A DNA stretch of 64,000 nt from positions 1 through 64,000 of the forward strand of contig NZ_JBHULT010000006.1 in the NCBI RefSeq assembly GCF_042684505.1, in the 5' to 3' direction. The notes beneath the pieces were generated by a model that was given only the letters and a program-made list of their open reading frames with translations, was not told the DNA's origin and ran no database searches. The translations under genes were made by a program, and so were the position numbers. Shown here piece by piece: positions 16,305 to 24,562 of this stretch. Origin of the DNA: Salinimicrobium flavum. Its GTDB lineage: Bacteria > Bacteroidota > Bacteroidia > Flavobacteriales > Flavobacteriaceae. Position 1 is the first letter of the stretch, and every line of letters starts with the position of its first letter.

Positions 16305-17045
16305 CTACTCCCCTTCAGGGGGTTGGGGGTAATCCTGAATCAGTTCCGCTTCAAAAAGATCTGAAAAATGCTTCTTTATCTTCTCCTTCACTTGAGTCAC
16401 AGGAACTTCTTTTACCCCAAGCTCCACATTTAAGGAAGTAACCGCCTTTCCTTTAATTCCGCAGGGAATAATGTAATCAAAGTAGCCAAGGTCGGCATTC
16501 ACGTTGAAGGCGAAACCATGCATGGTTACCCAGCGACTTGCCCTTACCCCCATGGCACATATCTTACGGGCGAAAGGTGTATTCACATCAAGCCAAACCC
16601 CTGTTTCCCCTTTACTGCGTTCAGCTTTTATTCCGTACTCGGCAAGGGTGAGAATAATGGTTTCTTCCAGTAGCCGAAGATATTTATGTATATCTGAAAA
16701 GAAATTTTCCAGGTCGAGTATAGGGTATCCCACAATTTGTCCCGGGCCGTGGTAGGTAATATCCCCACCCCTGTTTATCTTGTAATAAGACGCATTCTTC
16801 TGAATCAACTGCTCCTCATTGATAAGCAGGTTGGATTTATCTCCGCTTTTTCCCAGAGTATAGACATGCGGATGCTCCACAAAAAGCAGGTGGTTATTGG
16901 TTTCTTCGGAAGTATTCTCCCTCCGGTTCCTGATTTTCTGATCCAGAATATCCTGAAACAGCTTTTCCTGGTATTCCCACGTCTCTTTGTAATCTTTTGA
17001 TCCCAATTCCCGGAATCTGACTTTCTTGTTCAACTCCTTCTGCAT
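16305..17045 (-). CDS. lipB: Octanoyl-[acyl-carrier-protein] transferase LipB
   Basis: LipB moves octanoyl groups from acyl carrier protein to the lipoyl domains of 2-oxoacid dehydrogenases and the glycine cleavage H protein. The 246-residue protein has FVEHPHVYTLGKSGD, the invariant RGGDITYHGPGQIVGYPI, the KxxAMGVRASRWVTMHGFAFNV region, and IPCGIKGKAVTSL with the catalytic Cys and nearby Lys. The start at ATG 17045 is six bases after the Pmp3-type gene, so the two are probably cotranscribed. The last eight residues (YPQPPEGE) are encoded by a dispersed repeat, which suggests the original C-terminus was replaced. That tail lies beyond the conserved domain and need not affect activity. Confidence 0.94.
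   Translation of the reverse strand: MQKELNKKVRFRELGSKDYKETWEYQEKLFQDILDQKIRNRRENTSEETNNHLLFVEHPHVYTLGKSGDKSNLLINEEQLIQKNASYYKINRGGDITYHGPGQIVGYPILDLENFFSDIHKYLRLLEETIILTLAEYGIKAERSKGETGVWLDVNTPFARKICAMGVRASRWVTMHGFAFNVNADLGYFDYIIPCGIKGKAVTSLNVELGVKEVPVTQVKEKIKKHFSDLFEAELIQDYPQPPEGE
16306..16330 (-). repeat. Right inverted end of DUF559 cassette
   Basis: On the minus strand it reads ACCCCCAACCCCCTGAAGGG then GAGTAG; CCCCT/AGGGG-like halves form a hairpin. It encodes the last residues of lipB (YPQPPEGE) and the lipB stop codon. It is the inverted counterpart of 15780-15803. Confidence 0.5.
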
Positions 17046-17051
17046 TTAAAA

Positions 17052-17207
17052 CTATTTCCTGTTGTTCAAAATTATAAGTGCAGCCAACACCCCGGGGATC
17101 CATCCCAGCAGGGTAAGGATCAGGACGATGAGGATCGAACCGCAGCCGCGGTCGATCACCGCAAGGGGTGGAAACAAAACAGATAATATTACTCTCCAGA
17201 CACTCAT
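17052..17207 (-). CDS. YqaE/Pmp3-family membrane peptide
   Basis: A 51-residue peptide with two transmembrane helices, too short to stand out as an ORF. It has the family signature FPPLAVIDRGCGSILIVLIL followed by TLLGWIPGVLAAL, and ends NNRK. Pmp3/YqaE peptides sit in the inner membrane and are linked to membrane potential and stress, with no defined reaction. The ATG at 17207 is preceded by AT-rich DNA. It lies six bases upstream of lipB on the same strand and diverges from lysS. Confidence 0.88.
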   Translation of the reverse strand: MSVWRVILSVLFPPLAVIDRGCGSILIVLILTLLGWIPGVLAALIILNNRK

Positions 17208-17272
17208 AATGGATTACAAAGATACTATTTTCTACCGCACTTAACTGACGCACTTCCTACCCTAAAAAACAA

Positions 17273-17303
17273 TTGATTGGTTGCCCTATAGTCTGTATCT
17301 TTG
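17273..17303 (+). promoter_or_regulatory. lysS promoter
   Basis: TTG (17273-17275), a 20-base spacer, and TATCTTTG (17296-17303). The -7 box lies 25 bases before ATG 17329, which rules out the in-frame start at 17281 because that codon lies inside the promoter. Confidence 0.7.
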
Positions 17304-17328
17304 CGAGTCGAAAATTCAAATACTAATC

Positions 17329-19026
17329 ATGCATTTATCTGAACAGGAAATAATTCGCAGGGAAAAACTGGAATCACTGCGAAAATTGAATATAAATCCT
17401 TATCCCGCAGCACTTTTCCCGGTGGACCATACCTCAACCGATATCAGGGAAAACTTCGAGGAAGGAAAAAAGGTGGTGATCGCAGGAAGACTAATGTCCA
17501 GAAGGATACAGGGAAAAGCCTCTTTTGCCGAGATCCAGGATTCGAAAGGAAAAATTCAGGTCTATTTTAACCGGGATGAGATCTGCCACGGGGAAGATAA
17601 GAGCAAGTATAATGACATCTACAAGAAACTTCTGGATATAGGAGATTTCATTGGTATAGAAGGAGACCTTTTTAAAACACAGGTAGGGGAAATGACCGTT
17701 ATGGTGAAGGATTTCCAGCTGCTGAGTAAATCCCTGAAGCCGCTTCCGCTGCCAAAGACCGATAAAGAGGGAAAAACTTTTGACGAATTCAATGATCCCG
17801 AACTAAGATATCGCCAGCGGTATGCAGACCTGGTTGTGAACCCCAAGGTGAAGGAGATCTTTGTGAAACGCACGAAACTTTTCAGTGCCATGCGAAACTT
17901 CTTTAATGACAAGGGTTATTTTGAGGTGGAGACCCCTATCCTGCAATCCATTCCGGGAGGTGCGGCCGCAAGGCCTTTCATTACCCATCACAATGCGCTG
18001 GATATTCCATTGTATTTGAGGATCGCCAATGAACTTTATTTGAAAAGACTGATTGTAGGTGGATTTGACGGGGTGTATGAATTCTCCAAGAATTTCAGGA
18101 ATGAAGGAATGGACAGGACGCATAATCCTGAATTCACTGCTATGGAAATTTATGTGGCGTATAAGGATTATAACTGGATGATGAAGTTTACCGAAAACCT
18201 GCTGGAGCATTGTGCCATTGCTGTAAACGGTACTACCAAAGCTACTTTCGGCAAGGATGAAATCGACTTCAAGGCCCCCTATGCGAGGGTTACCATGACA
18301 GATGCTATAAAAAAATTCACCGGTTTCGACATTACAGGGAAATCTGAAAAAGAGCTTTTTGAGGCAGCAAAGAACATGGGTATTGATGTTGATGACACTA
18401 TGGGTAAAGGCAAGCTTATCGATGAGATCTTTGGCGAAAAATGCGAAGGGAAGTTCATTCAACCCACTTTTATCACAGACTATCCCAAAGAGATGAGCCC
18501 CCTATGTAAGGAACACAGGGAACATCCTGAATTGACAGAACGTTTTGAGTTGATGGTCTGCGGAAAAGAGATCGCTAATGCCTATTCTGAACTTAATGAT
18601 CCTATTGATCAAAGAGAACGTTTTGAAGAACAGCTTCAGCTTTCTGAAAAAGGGGATGATGAAGCCATGTTCATCGATCATGACTTCCTTAGGGCTCTTG
18701 AATACGGAATGCCTCCTACCTCAGGATTGGGAATTGGAATGGACCGTTTGATCATGTTTCTCACCAACAAACAATCTATTCAGGAAGTATTGTTCTTCCC
18801 GCAAATGAAACCGGAGAAAAAAGCCGCAGTTCCCAAGCCGGAAGATTTTATTAAAATGGGAGTACCACAGGAATGGGTAGATACTGTTATGCATGAATTT
18901 GGAAGTGTTGCCAAATTAAAAGAACAGAAACCCACCCAGGTACACCAGAAACTTAACGGACTGAGAAAAAAGAACAAATTGCCCGTGGCTGCCTTGCAGC
19001 TGGACGAAGTTGAAAAATGGTTTTAA
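17329..19026 (+). CDS. lysS: Lysyl-tRNA synthetase, class II
   Basis: LysS charges tRNA-Lys in the cytoplasm. The 565-residue protein starts MHLSEQEIIRREKLESLRK. It has the N-terminal OB-fold anticodon-binding domain (about 55-150, KVVIAGRLMSRR, GKIQVYFNRDE) and the class II catalytic core with motif 2 (FRNEGMDRTHNPEFT) and motif 3 (GLGIGMDRLIMFLT). A C-terminal extension of about 60 residues (KLKEQKPTQVHQKL...) follows motif 3, and its sequence looks like a helical tail. It is monocistronic: own promoter upstream and a strong terminator at 19063-19097. Confidence 0.97.
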   Translation: MHLSEQEIIRREKLESLRKLNINPYPAALFPVDHTSTDIRENFEEGKKVVIAGRLMSRRIQGKASFAEIQDSKGKIQVYFNRDEICHGEDKSKYNDIYKKLLDIGDFIGIEGDLFKTQVGEMTVMVKDFQLLSKSLKPLPLPKTDKEGKTFDEFNDPELRYRQRYADLVVNPKVKEIFVKRTKLFSAMRNFFNDKGYFEVETPILQSIPGGAAARPFITHHNALDIPLYLRIANELYLKRLIVGGFDGVYEFSKNFRNEGMDRTHNPEFTAMEIYVAYKDYNWMMKFTENLLEHCAIAVNGTTKATFGKDEIDFKAPYARVTMTDAIKKFTGFDITGKSEKELFEAAKNMGIDVDDTMGKGKLIDEIFGEKCEGKFIQPTFITDYPKEMSPLCKEHREHPELTERFELMVCGKEIANAYSELNDPIDQRERFEEQLQLSEKGDDEAMFIDHDFLRALEYGMPPTSGLGIGMDRLIMFLTNKQSIQEVLFFPQMKPEKKAAVPKPEDFIKMGVPQEWVDTVMHEFGSVAKLKEQKPTQVHQKLNGLRKKNKLPVAALQLDEVEKWF

Positions 19027-19062
19027 AAATCTCTTATAGAATACTCTTTTTGTGAGGTATAG

Positions 19063-19097
19063 AAAACGCCGTTTCAGATGAACTGAAACGGCGTTTT
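19063..19097. terminator. Bidirectional terminator, lysS / 69-aa gene
   Basis: AAAACGCCGTTTCAG (19063-19077) pairs perfectly with CTGAAACGGCGTTTT (19083-19097) around a five-base loop, with T runs on both strands. It serves lysS (plus) and the convergent small gene ending at 19135. Confidence 0.92.
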
Positions 19098-19134
19098 TAT
19101 TTTGATCTATTGGTGATCTGAAAATTAATTAAGA

Positions 19135-19344
19135 TTACTTTTTACCGAACATACCACCCAATTTCCCTGCTGCTCCGGCAATACCGCCGCCATCGCCTTC
19201 TCCTTTAAGGTAATTATCTACCTGAGAAGCCATTGCTGGTGGCATTCTATCTTTTAAAAATTCAGCTACTGTGCTAACAGCAGTTTCGGCTTGTGCTGTT
19301 GAGATTCCTGCCTTTTCGGCTACTAAATTCACGATCTTTTCCAT
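19135..19344 (-). CDS. Small DUF2267-like protein
   Basis: A 69-residue soluble protein. Residues 1-45 form a helical domain (KIVNLVAEKAGISTAQAETA, FLKDRMPPAMASQVDNYL), followed by a glycine-rich tail ending GGMFGKK. Similar short proteins with an AGIS-AQA motif and a Gly-rich LGG-FGKK tail are widespread. I place it near DUF2267 but am not certain of the family name. Function unknown. It stands alone between the lysS terminator and the divergent protease gene. Confidence 0.75.
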   Translation of the reverse strand: MEKIVNLVAEKAGISTAQAETAVSTVAEFLKDRMPPAMASQVDNYLKGEGDGGGIAGAAGKLGGMFGKK

Positions 19345-19627
19345 ATCTCTTAATTTAAATTTTATCTTTCCTTAAGATAAGGACATTAGAGCCTTCCGAA
19401 GAAAAATCGATCCACTTTAACTGAAGTTTAAAGTACCAGAAGAATCCCAGGCACTCTCTTTTATTCCAAACGTTTTTTTCACTTTTTTTTATTAATTTTT
19501 AAACCTTTTGCTGTTTCGACTGTCTTATACGAAGCATATGCAACCCCTTGTTATTTAACATCTTTCTGTTAGGTACCAGATCATTGTTTTTTACATTGGG
19601 CTTTTCTTTAACTTAAATTTCACATTA

Positions 19628-22123
19628 ATGAACAACCGATTATTGTTACGGCTTGTTGTTGTTTCCCTCCTGTCTTTTTCCTTTACCAGCTGCGCTGTAT
19701 TCCAGCCAGAAAATGGGAAGAAAACTGCAGCTACAGCCAAACCCTCTGAAAAAGACAAGAACGGGATCAAACCTTATAATAAGGTTATCACCAAAGATGC
19801 AAAAACAGACAAGGGTCTGTTCACGGTGCATCAAATTGAAGATGATTATTACTATGAAATCCCCGACAGCCTTTTCAACCGGGAAATGCTAATGGTCACC
19901 CGAATCGCACAAACCGCATCGGGAATTGGGTTTGGTGGGGGAAAACAAAACGAACAGGTGCTTCGCTGGGAAAAGAGGAACAAAAATGTACTTCTAAGGG
20001 TGGTATCCCATGACGTATTTGCAGCAGATTCTCTTCCTATTCATGAAGCCGTTAGAAACTCGAATTTCGAACCCATCCTGTTTTCCTTTGATATTGCAGC
20101 TTTTCACAAAGATTCTGTGAATAACGCTACTGTGATCAAGGTGACAGATCTTTTCAAAAAGGATGTGCAGGCCATAGGTTTTCCTGAAAGGAGCCGGAAA
20201 GAATACAAGATCACCCGCCTCGATGACAGCAGATCTTATATTGATACCATAAGAAGTTATCCTGAGAATATTGAAGTACGTCACGTAAAGACATATAACG
20301 CAGGCGAACCACCATCAAATTCCAGTACCGCGTCTGTTTCGGTTAAGATGAGTAATTCCATGATCCTGCTTCCAAAAGTACCTATGGAAAGAAGATACTA
20401 TGATGAGCGGGTGGGCTGGTTTACTACAGGACAGACGGATTATGGTCTTGATGTGCAAAAAAGTAAAACTGTGCGTTACCTTGACCGATGGAGACTTGAG
20501 GTGAAGGACGAAGACCTGGAAAAATTCAAGCGCGGGGAACTGGTAGAACCTAAGGAACAAATCGTTTATTATATTGATCCTGCCACTCCTAAAAAGTGGA
20601 TCCCATACATTAAACAGGGAATTGAAGACTGGCAGGTAGCCTTTGAGGCTGCCGGCTTCAAAAACGCCATTATTGCAAAGGATCCTCCTTCAAAAGAAGA
20701 AGATCCTGACTGGAGTCCGGAAGATGTACGTTATTCTGTTGTTAGATACCTGGCTTCCCCGATCCCAAATGCGAATGGACCACATGTTAGTGATCCGCGT
20801 TCAGGGGAAATACTGGAATCAGACATCAACTGGTACCACAATGTGATGACTTTACTGCGTAACTGGTTCTTTGTACAGACCGCAGCCATTAACGAAGGGG
20901 CCCGCGGGGTAGAGTTCAAAGATGAGATAATGGGCCGACTCATTCGGTTCGTTTCTTCTCATGAGGTAGGTCACACCCTTGGGCTACCACACAATATGGG
21001 AAGCAGTGTTGCTTATTCTGTAGAATCTTTAAGAGATCCTGAATTCACTCAAAAATATGGAACGGCACCCTCAATAATGGATTATGCACGTTTCAATTAC
21101 ATAGCACAGCCTGAAGACGGAGATGTTGCACTTATGCCGAATATTGGGCCTTATGACAAGTACTCCATTATGTGGGGATATAAACCCATTCCGGAGAAAT
21201 TTGGCAAAGAGGAAAAGCCTGTCCTTGATTCCTGGATCCTGGAGAAAGCGGGAGACCCTGTTTACAGGTTCGGTGGACAGCAAAGTGGCGTGATCGACCC
21301 TACTTCTCAAACAGAAGATCTTGGAGACGATGCGGTACTTGCCAGCCAATATGGAATCAAGAACCTTAAAAGGATCGTTCCAAACCTTATCGAGTGGACT
21401 TCTGAAGCAGGAAAAGACTACGAAGATCTTGAAACTATGTACGAACAGGTGCTGGGGCAATACAATCGTTATATGGGTCATGTAACTGCCAATATTGGCG
21501 GGGTGATCAAAGAAACGAAAACCTATGACCAGGAAGGAGCTGTATATTTTCATGTAACTGCTGAAAAGCAGAAAATTGCCATGAACTTTTTGCAGGATGA
21601 ACTTTTCTCAACCCCGGAATGGTTGATCGATCAGGACATTTTCAATAAGATCGAATTTGACGGAAATATTGAACGCATAAGAAACACCCAGGAACGAACG
21701 CTGAACAACCTTCTTGACTTCGGAAGAATGGCGAGGCTCATTGAGAACCATGAGACAAACGGAACCGAAGCATACGGACTTCTGAATATGATGCAGGACT
21801 TAAGAACCGGGATCTGGAGCGAATTGAGAAGAGGCAGCAGCATAGACACTTACCGAAGAAATCTTCAGCGAGCGTATATTGACAGAATGGAACACCTTAT
21901 GACACAGGAGCAGGAACCTATCCCTGCCAGGTACAGATCGTGGGTAACCCGTTCCAATGTAGACGTAGCTCAAAGTGATATTCGCCCTGTTGTTCGTGGA
22001 GAATTGACGAAACTTCAGAGAGATCTTAGGAACAGTATTGGCAGAAGCAGGGATACCATGACCAAGTATCACCTTCAGGACGCCCTGGAACGTGTAAACC
22101 TTATTCTTGACCCTAACAGTTAG
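19628..22123 (+). CDS. Zinc-dependent metalloprotease lipoprotein
   Basis: An 831-residue envelope protease of the DUF5117/DUF5118 plus metzincin-like (DUF4953) type common in Bacteroidota. The signal has lipobox Cys22 (FTSC). An N-terminal KGLFTVHQIEDDYYYEIPDS segment marks the DUF5118 region, and the central part is a beta-rich domain. The catalytic zinc motif HEVGHTLGLPH starts near residue 445, followed by the downstream SIMDY turn. Length matches the family (about 800-850). Substrate unknown. It is flanked by its own terminator (22154-22185) and has no obvious partners. Confidence 0.9.
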   Translation: MNNRLLLRLVVVSLLSFSFTSCAVFQPENGKKTAATAKPSEKDKNGIKPYNKVITKDAKTDKGLFTVHQIEDDYYYEIPDSLFNREMLMVTRIAQTASGIGFGGGKQNEQVLRWEKRNKNVLLRVVSHDVFAADSLPIHEAVRNSNFEPILFSFDIAAFHKDSVNNATVIKVTDLFKKDVQAIGFPERSRKEYKITRLDDSRSYIDTIRSYPENIEVRHVKTYNAGEPPSNSSTASVSVKMSNSMILLPKVPMERRYYDERVGWFTTGQTDYGLDVQKSKTVRYLDRWRLEVKDEDLEKFKRGELVEPKEQIVYYIDPATPKKWIPYIKQGIEDWQVAFEAAGFKNAIIAKDPPSKEEDPDWSPEDVRYSVVRYLASPIPNANGPHVSDPRSGEILESDINWYHNVMTLLRNWFFVQTAAINEGARGVEFKDEIMGRLIRFVSSHEVGHTLGLPHNMGSSVAYSVESLRDPEFTQKYGTAPSIMDYARFNYIAQPEDGDVALMPNIGPYDKYSIMWGYKPIPEKFGKEEKPVLDSWILEKAGDPVYRFGGQQSGVIDPTSQTEDLGDDAVLASQYGIKNLKRIVPNLIEWTSEAGKDYEDLETMYEQVLGQYNRYMGHVTANIGGVIKETKTYDQEGAVYFHVTAEKQKIAMNFLQDELFSTPEWLIDQDIFNKIEFDGNIERIRNTQERTLNNLLDFGRMARLIENHETNGTEAYGLLNMMQDLRTGIWSELRRGSSIDTYRRNLQRAYIDRMEHLMTQEQEPIPARYRSWVTRSNVDVAQSDIRPVVRGELTKLQRDLRNSIGRSRDTMTKYHLQDALERVNLILDPNS

Positions 22124-22153
22124 GAAAATTCAATAGGATATTAGAGAAGACAG

Positions 22154-22185
22154 AAGCCGGTGGAAATTTTCCATCGGCTTTTTAT
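22154..22185 (+). terminator. Terminator of metalloprotease gene
   Basis: AAGCCGGTGGAAA and TTTCCATCGGCTT form a stem with a minimal loop, followed by TTTTTATTTT. Confidence 0.85.
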
Positions 22186-22283
22186 TTTGATGCTGATTAG
22201 AGTGAAAAACACGTCTGTTCATTTGACATCCTTTGGAAAGGCTTAACATCAACGTTAAAGTAGATGTAAATTTTCATTTACTT

Positions 22284-22320
22284 CCTACAAAAAATTTCTC
22301 CTAAACATTTTATTTTCAGA
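22284..22320 (+). promoter_or_regulatory. Motif shared upstream of acidic lipoproteins (copy 1)
   Basis: CCTACAAAAAATT (22284-22296) and TTTATTTTCAGA (22309-22320) are separated by 12 bases, 57 bases before the ATG at 22377. The same pair, with 13 bases between, occurs at 23335-23372 upstream of the next gene. There is no TAnnTTTG box in either region, so this may be a promoter for another sigma factor or a regulator site. Confidence 0.45.
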
Positions 22321-22376
22321 CTTTTAGGACACCTTGTTTTAACCAACAGGTATTTATAACTAAAAAAAAATGAATT

Positions 22377-23159
22377 ATGGAAAGAGTAAAAGACCTTAAG
22401 AAACTAATGCTTTATGCAGGAATGTTATTTCTTGTTTTTGGATTCAACAGTTGTAGCGACGATGACGATGGAGAAGTTGTGGATCCAGATCCAACAGGAA
22501 TAATAACTGTTGCTGATGACGACCAGGTAATTTCTCAAAATACTCTAGTCGTTGACCAGGTAACCGCCAATACAGATGTGTGGTTAGTTGCCCATCACAA
22601 CACTGCTGCCGGGGAAATTATAGGACAGAAATTATTAACCTCTGCCACTAATACAGATGTGGAATTAAACCTGGATGGCACCAGTTTAGACGATGGAGAT
22701 ACTGTCGTACTTATGCTTCATGTTGACAATGGTTATAATATGGGTGATGGAACATTCAATGAAACCAACGACACCCCTATCCCCGGAGCCACAGAAACTG
22801 TGATGGTAAACACTCCTGATTTTACTATTTCTGATGCTACGGTGACAGATAACACCATCACCTTTGACAATGTGAATCTAAGCGGAACAGGTTATATTGT
22901 TCTATATGACGGAGATCCCAATAACGATGAATCTGAAATCGTAGGATATGAACTGGTCACCAATAGTCAGGATGACGTGGTCATCACCTTTGATGACGAT
23001 TTCGTCTACACAGAAGGCGATCCTTTATTTGTTCGCTTACACGTAGATGATCCTGCAGATGAGGAATTTACGTTTGAAGATGATCCAACACAGGACCTTC
23101 CTGAATTCTTTGGATTTGATGTGGATAACACTATATGGGACGAGATCATTTTTGATTAA
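22377..23159 (+). CDS. Acidic lipoprotein with two DUF7282-like repeats
   Basis: A 260-residue very acidic lipoprotein: lipobox Cys26 (FNSC) followed by SDDDDGE. Two similar beta-rich domains occupy about residues 40-140 and 150-250. Each has a ten-strand-like pattern around QVISQNTLVVDQV...WLVAHH...GEIIGQKLL...VVLMLHVD and, in the second, GYIVLYDGD...EIVGYELV...LFVRLHVDD. The pattern fits DUF7282-type domains, but I cannot verify the family. Function unknown; the acidity suggests surface calcium binding or marine salt adaptation. The domain recurs as the N-terminus of the next gene. A strong terminator follows. Confidence 0.8.
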   Translation: MERVKDLKKLMLYAGMLFLVFGFNSCSDDDDGEVVDPDPTGIITVADDDQVISQNTLVVDQVTANTDVWLVAHHNTAAGEIIGQKLLTSATNTDVELNLDGTSLDDGDTVVLMLHVDNGYNMGDGTFNETNDTPIPGATETVMVNTPDFTISDATVTDNTITFDNVNLSGTGYIVLYDGDPNNDESEIVGYELVTNSQDDVVITFDDDFVYTEGDPLFVRLHVDDPADEEFTFEDDPTQDLPEFFGFDVDNTIWDEIIFD

Positions 23160-23182
23160 TTGAAGCATAAATGAAAGTAAAG

Positions 23183-23209
23183 AGCCGGAAAAATTTTCCG
23201 GCTTTTTTT
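23183..23209 (+). terminator. Terminator of 260-aa lipoprotein gene
   Basis: AGCCGGAAAA (23183-23192) pairs with TTTTCCGGCT (23194-23203), followed by six T. Confidence 0.9.
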
Positions 23210-23334
23210 GTCCGGATGTTTCATTCAAATAGTTCCCCCTCCTTAAAATTTTGACATTTTATATCAGTTAATCATTTCTTCTTTGGCAGGTGCTTAACCA
23301 AATGAGTTAATCTCCTTCTAAATTCACAGTAGGC

Positions 23335-23372
23335 CCTACAAAAAATTATTGTGTAATCAATTTATTTTCAGA
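23335..23372 (+). promoter_or_regulatory. Motif shared upstream of acidic lipoproteins (copy 2)
   Basis: CCTACAAAAAATT (23335-23347) and TTTATTTTCAGA (23361-23372), matching the arrangement at 22284-22320. The sequence between and around them differs, so the two blocks look selectively conserved. Confidence 0.45.
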
Positions 23373-23522
23373 GATTTAACCACAATTTCTTGATAAACAT
23401 AGGTCTACCTCTCAGTCTTTTTGACGAACAGTTCTTTCAAAATGGCATTCCCCAACATAAAAAACTGAGAAATTGAACCCCGTTAATTATATCCCCTGGC
23501 TTTAAGATCTGAACTTTTAAAA

Positions 23523-24467
23523 ATGTGTGATATGAAAACAGTGCCAAACCTCAGGCTTTTTGCCGTACTGTACATCCTGGTAGTGGGATTTACCGGCTGT
23601 AGTGATGATGATGAGAATGAAAATCCTCTTGGAACCATTCAGGTTGCCGCAGAGCAAATTATTTCGGAGAATACATTAATTATTCCCGTGGTATCAGTAG
23701 GACAGGACAGTTGGTTGACGGCTGTTCAGGTTGGGGATGAGAATACGAACGATTTTATTGCACAACCTGTACTAGTTAAAAAAGGGACAACTGCCGATGT
23801 AAAGCTCATAATTGATGAAAGCATTTTCCCTCTCCCTGTAGAAGGCCATCAGATTGTACTAAAACTTTATGCCGATAATCTTAATGGGGGTACACCGGGC
23901 CAATGGGATCCCTCAGATGAACCTATAAAAAACAATAATGTAATGGTGACAAAAACAATTACAGTTTTTGCTGCAGGACCTGATGCTTATACCTTCGCAT
24001 GGTATGACACGAACGACGACGGGGTTTTGGATAAAGAGGAAGCTTTGGAAAGCTATAACTTCGGGAACTACTTCCACAACTATTGGGACACCAACCAGGA
24101 TGATTTTCTAAATAAGGACGAATTCTACCATACCTTTTTTACAAATGCTGATAATGAACATTCCAATAGTTTGTCTCAGGAAGAATGGAACACAAATTAT
24201 CCTAAATTACTTAATCATTGGACAGATACTAATTTTTCTTCTGCAGATATTAATAAAGATAATGTACTGAGCAAAGAAGAATGGCTTACCATTTTTGAAG
24301 AATCGGGATGGTTTGAGTCCTACGATTCGAATGACAATTCCCTTGTTTCGTTAGAGGAATGGCATAACGGTTTATTCAAAGAATGGGATATCAATTTAAC
24401 CAATTTTATAGAACAAGAGGAATTTGAAGGATATTTCCCTGTTGTTGTAAGTTGGTGGCGATGGTGA
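23523..24467 (+). CDS. EF-hand lipoprotein with DUF7282-like domain
   Basis: A 314-residue lipoprotein (lipobox Cys26, GFTGC; a start at ATG 23532 is equally possible). Residues 35-150 form one domain like those of the preceding gene (QIISENTLIIPVVSVGQDSWLTA). Residues 155-300 hold six 12-residue EF-hand loops at 162, 189, 210, 242, 268 and 289. Loops 1, 2 and 4 have the full D-x-N-x-D pattern with Glu at position 12 (DTNDDGVLDKEE, DTNQDDFLNKDE, DINKDNVLSKEE). Loops 3, 5 and 6 keep the first Asp and last Glu but lose Asp at position 5. Calcium binding at the cell surface is likely; the role is unknown. Confidence 0.85.
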   Translation: MCDMKTVPNLRLFAVLYILVVGFTGCSDDDENENPLGTIQVAAEQIISENTLIIPVVSVGQDSWLTAVQVGDENTNDFIAQPVLVKKGTTADVKLIIDESIFPLPVEGHQIVLKLYADNLNGGTPGQWDPSDEPIKNNNVMVTKTITVFAAGPDAYTFAWYDTNDDGVLDKEEALESYNFGNYFHNYWDTNQDDFLNKDEFYHTFFTNADNEHSNSLSQEEWNTNYPKLLNHWTDTNFSSADINKDNVLSKEEWLTIFEESGWFESYDSNDNSLVSLEEWHNGLFKEWDINLTNFIEQEEFEGYFPVVVSWWRW

Positions 24468-24497
24468 TCGCCAGAGAGTCATATAATCTAAAAAATG

Positions 24498-24524
24498 AAG
24501 GTTCTCCCGCAGGAGAACCTTTTA
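24498..24524. terminator. Bidirectional terminator, EF-hand gene / copA
   Basis: AAGGTTCTCC (24498-24507) pairs with GGAGAACCTT (24512-24521) across a four-base loop, with T runs on both strands. It ends the EF-hand gene (plus) and the copper operon (minus). Confidence 0.88.
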
Positions 24525-24562
24525 GTTTCGTTTAGAAAGACTTTCTAAAATGCCATTTTTAA

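Larger units (their letters stand above)
15780..16330. mobile_element. Probable 0.55-kb DUF559 cassette
   Basis: A single DUF559-type gene (now frameshifted) is flanked by imperfect inverted repeats of about 24 bases: 15780-15803 on the plus strand and 16330-16306 on the minus strand, with the shared pattern CCCCnAA..CCCCTnAAGGGGA. Each end abuts a coding region: the left starts right after a stop codon, and the right includes the last codons of lipB. No transposase is present. Mobility is inferred from the structure and from recalling DUF559 genes next to similar repeats in other flavobacteria. Confidence 0.45.
23160..23522. other. Intergenic region between acidic lipoproteins
   Basis: Contains the terminator at 23183-23209 and the shared motif at 23335-23372. 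Otherwise it is AT-rich with no gene. The long distance (150 bases) from motif to the next ATG leaves room for an untranslated leader. Confidence 0.5.

Noticed and set aside
16894..17253. 119-codon minus-strand frame spanning the Pmp3 gene
   Set aside because: The Pmp3 peptide in another frame (17052-17207) matches its family, so the longer frame is spurious.
17803..18462. 219-codon open frame on the minus strand
   Set aside because: Antisense to the catalytic domain of lysS, with no protein features.
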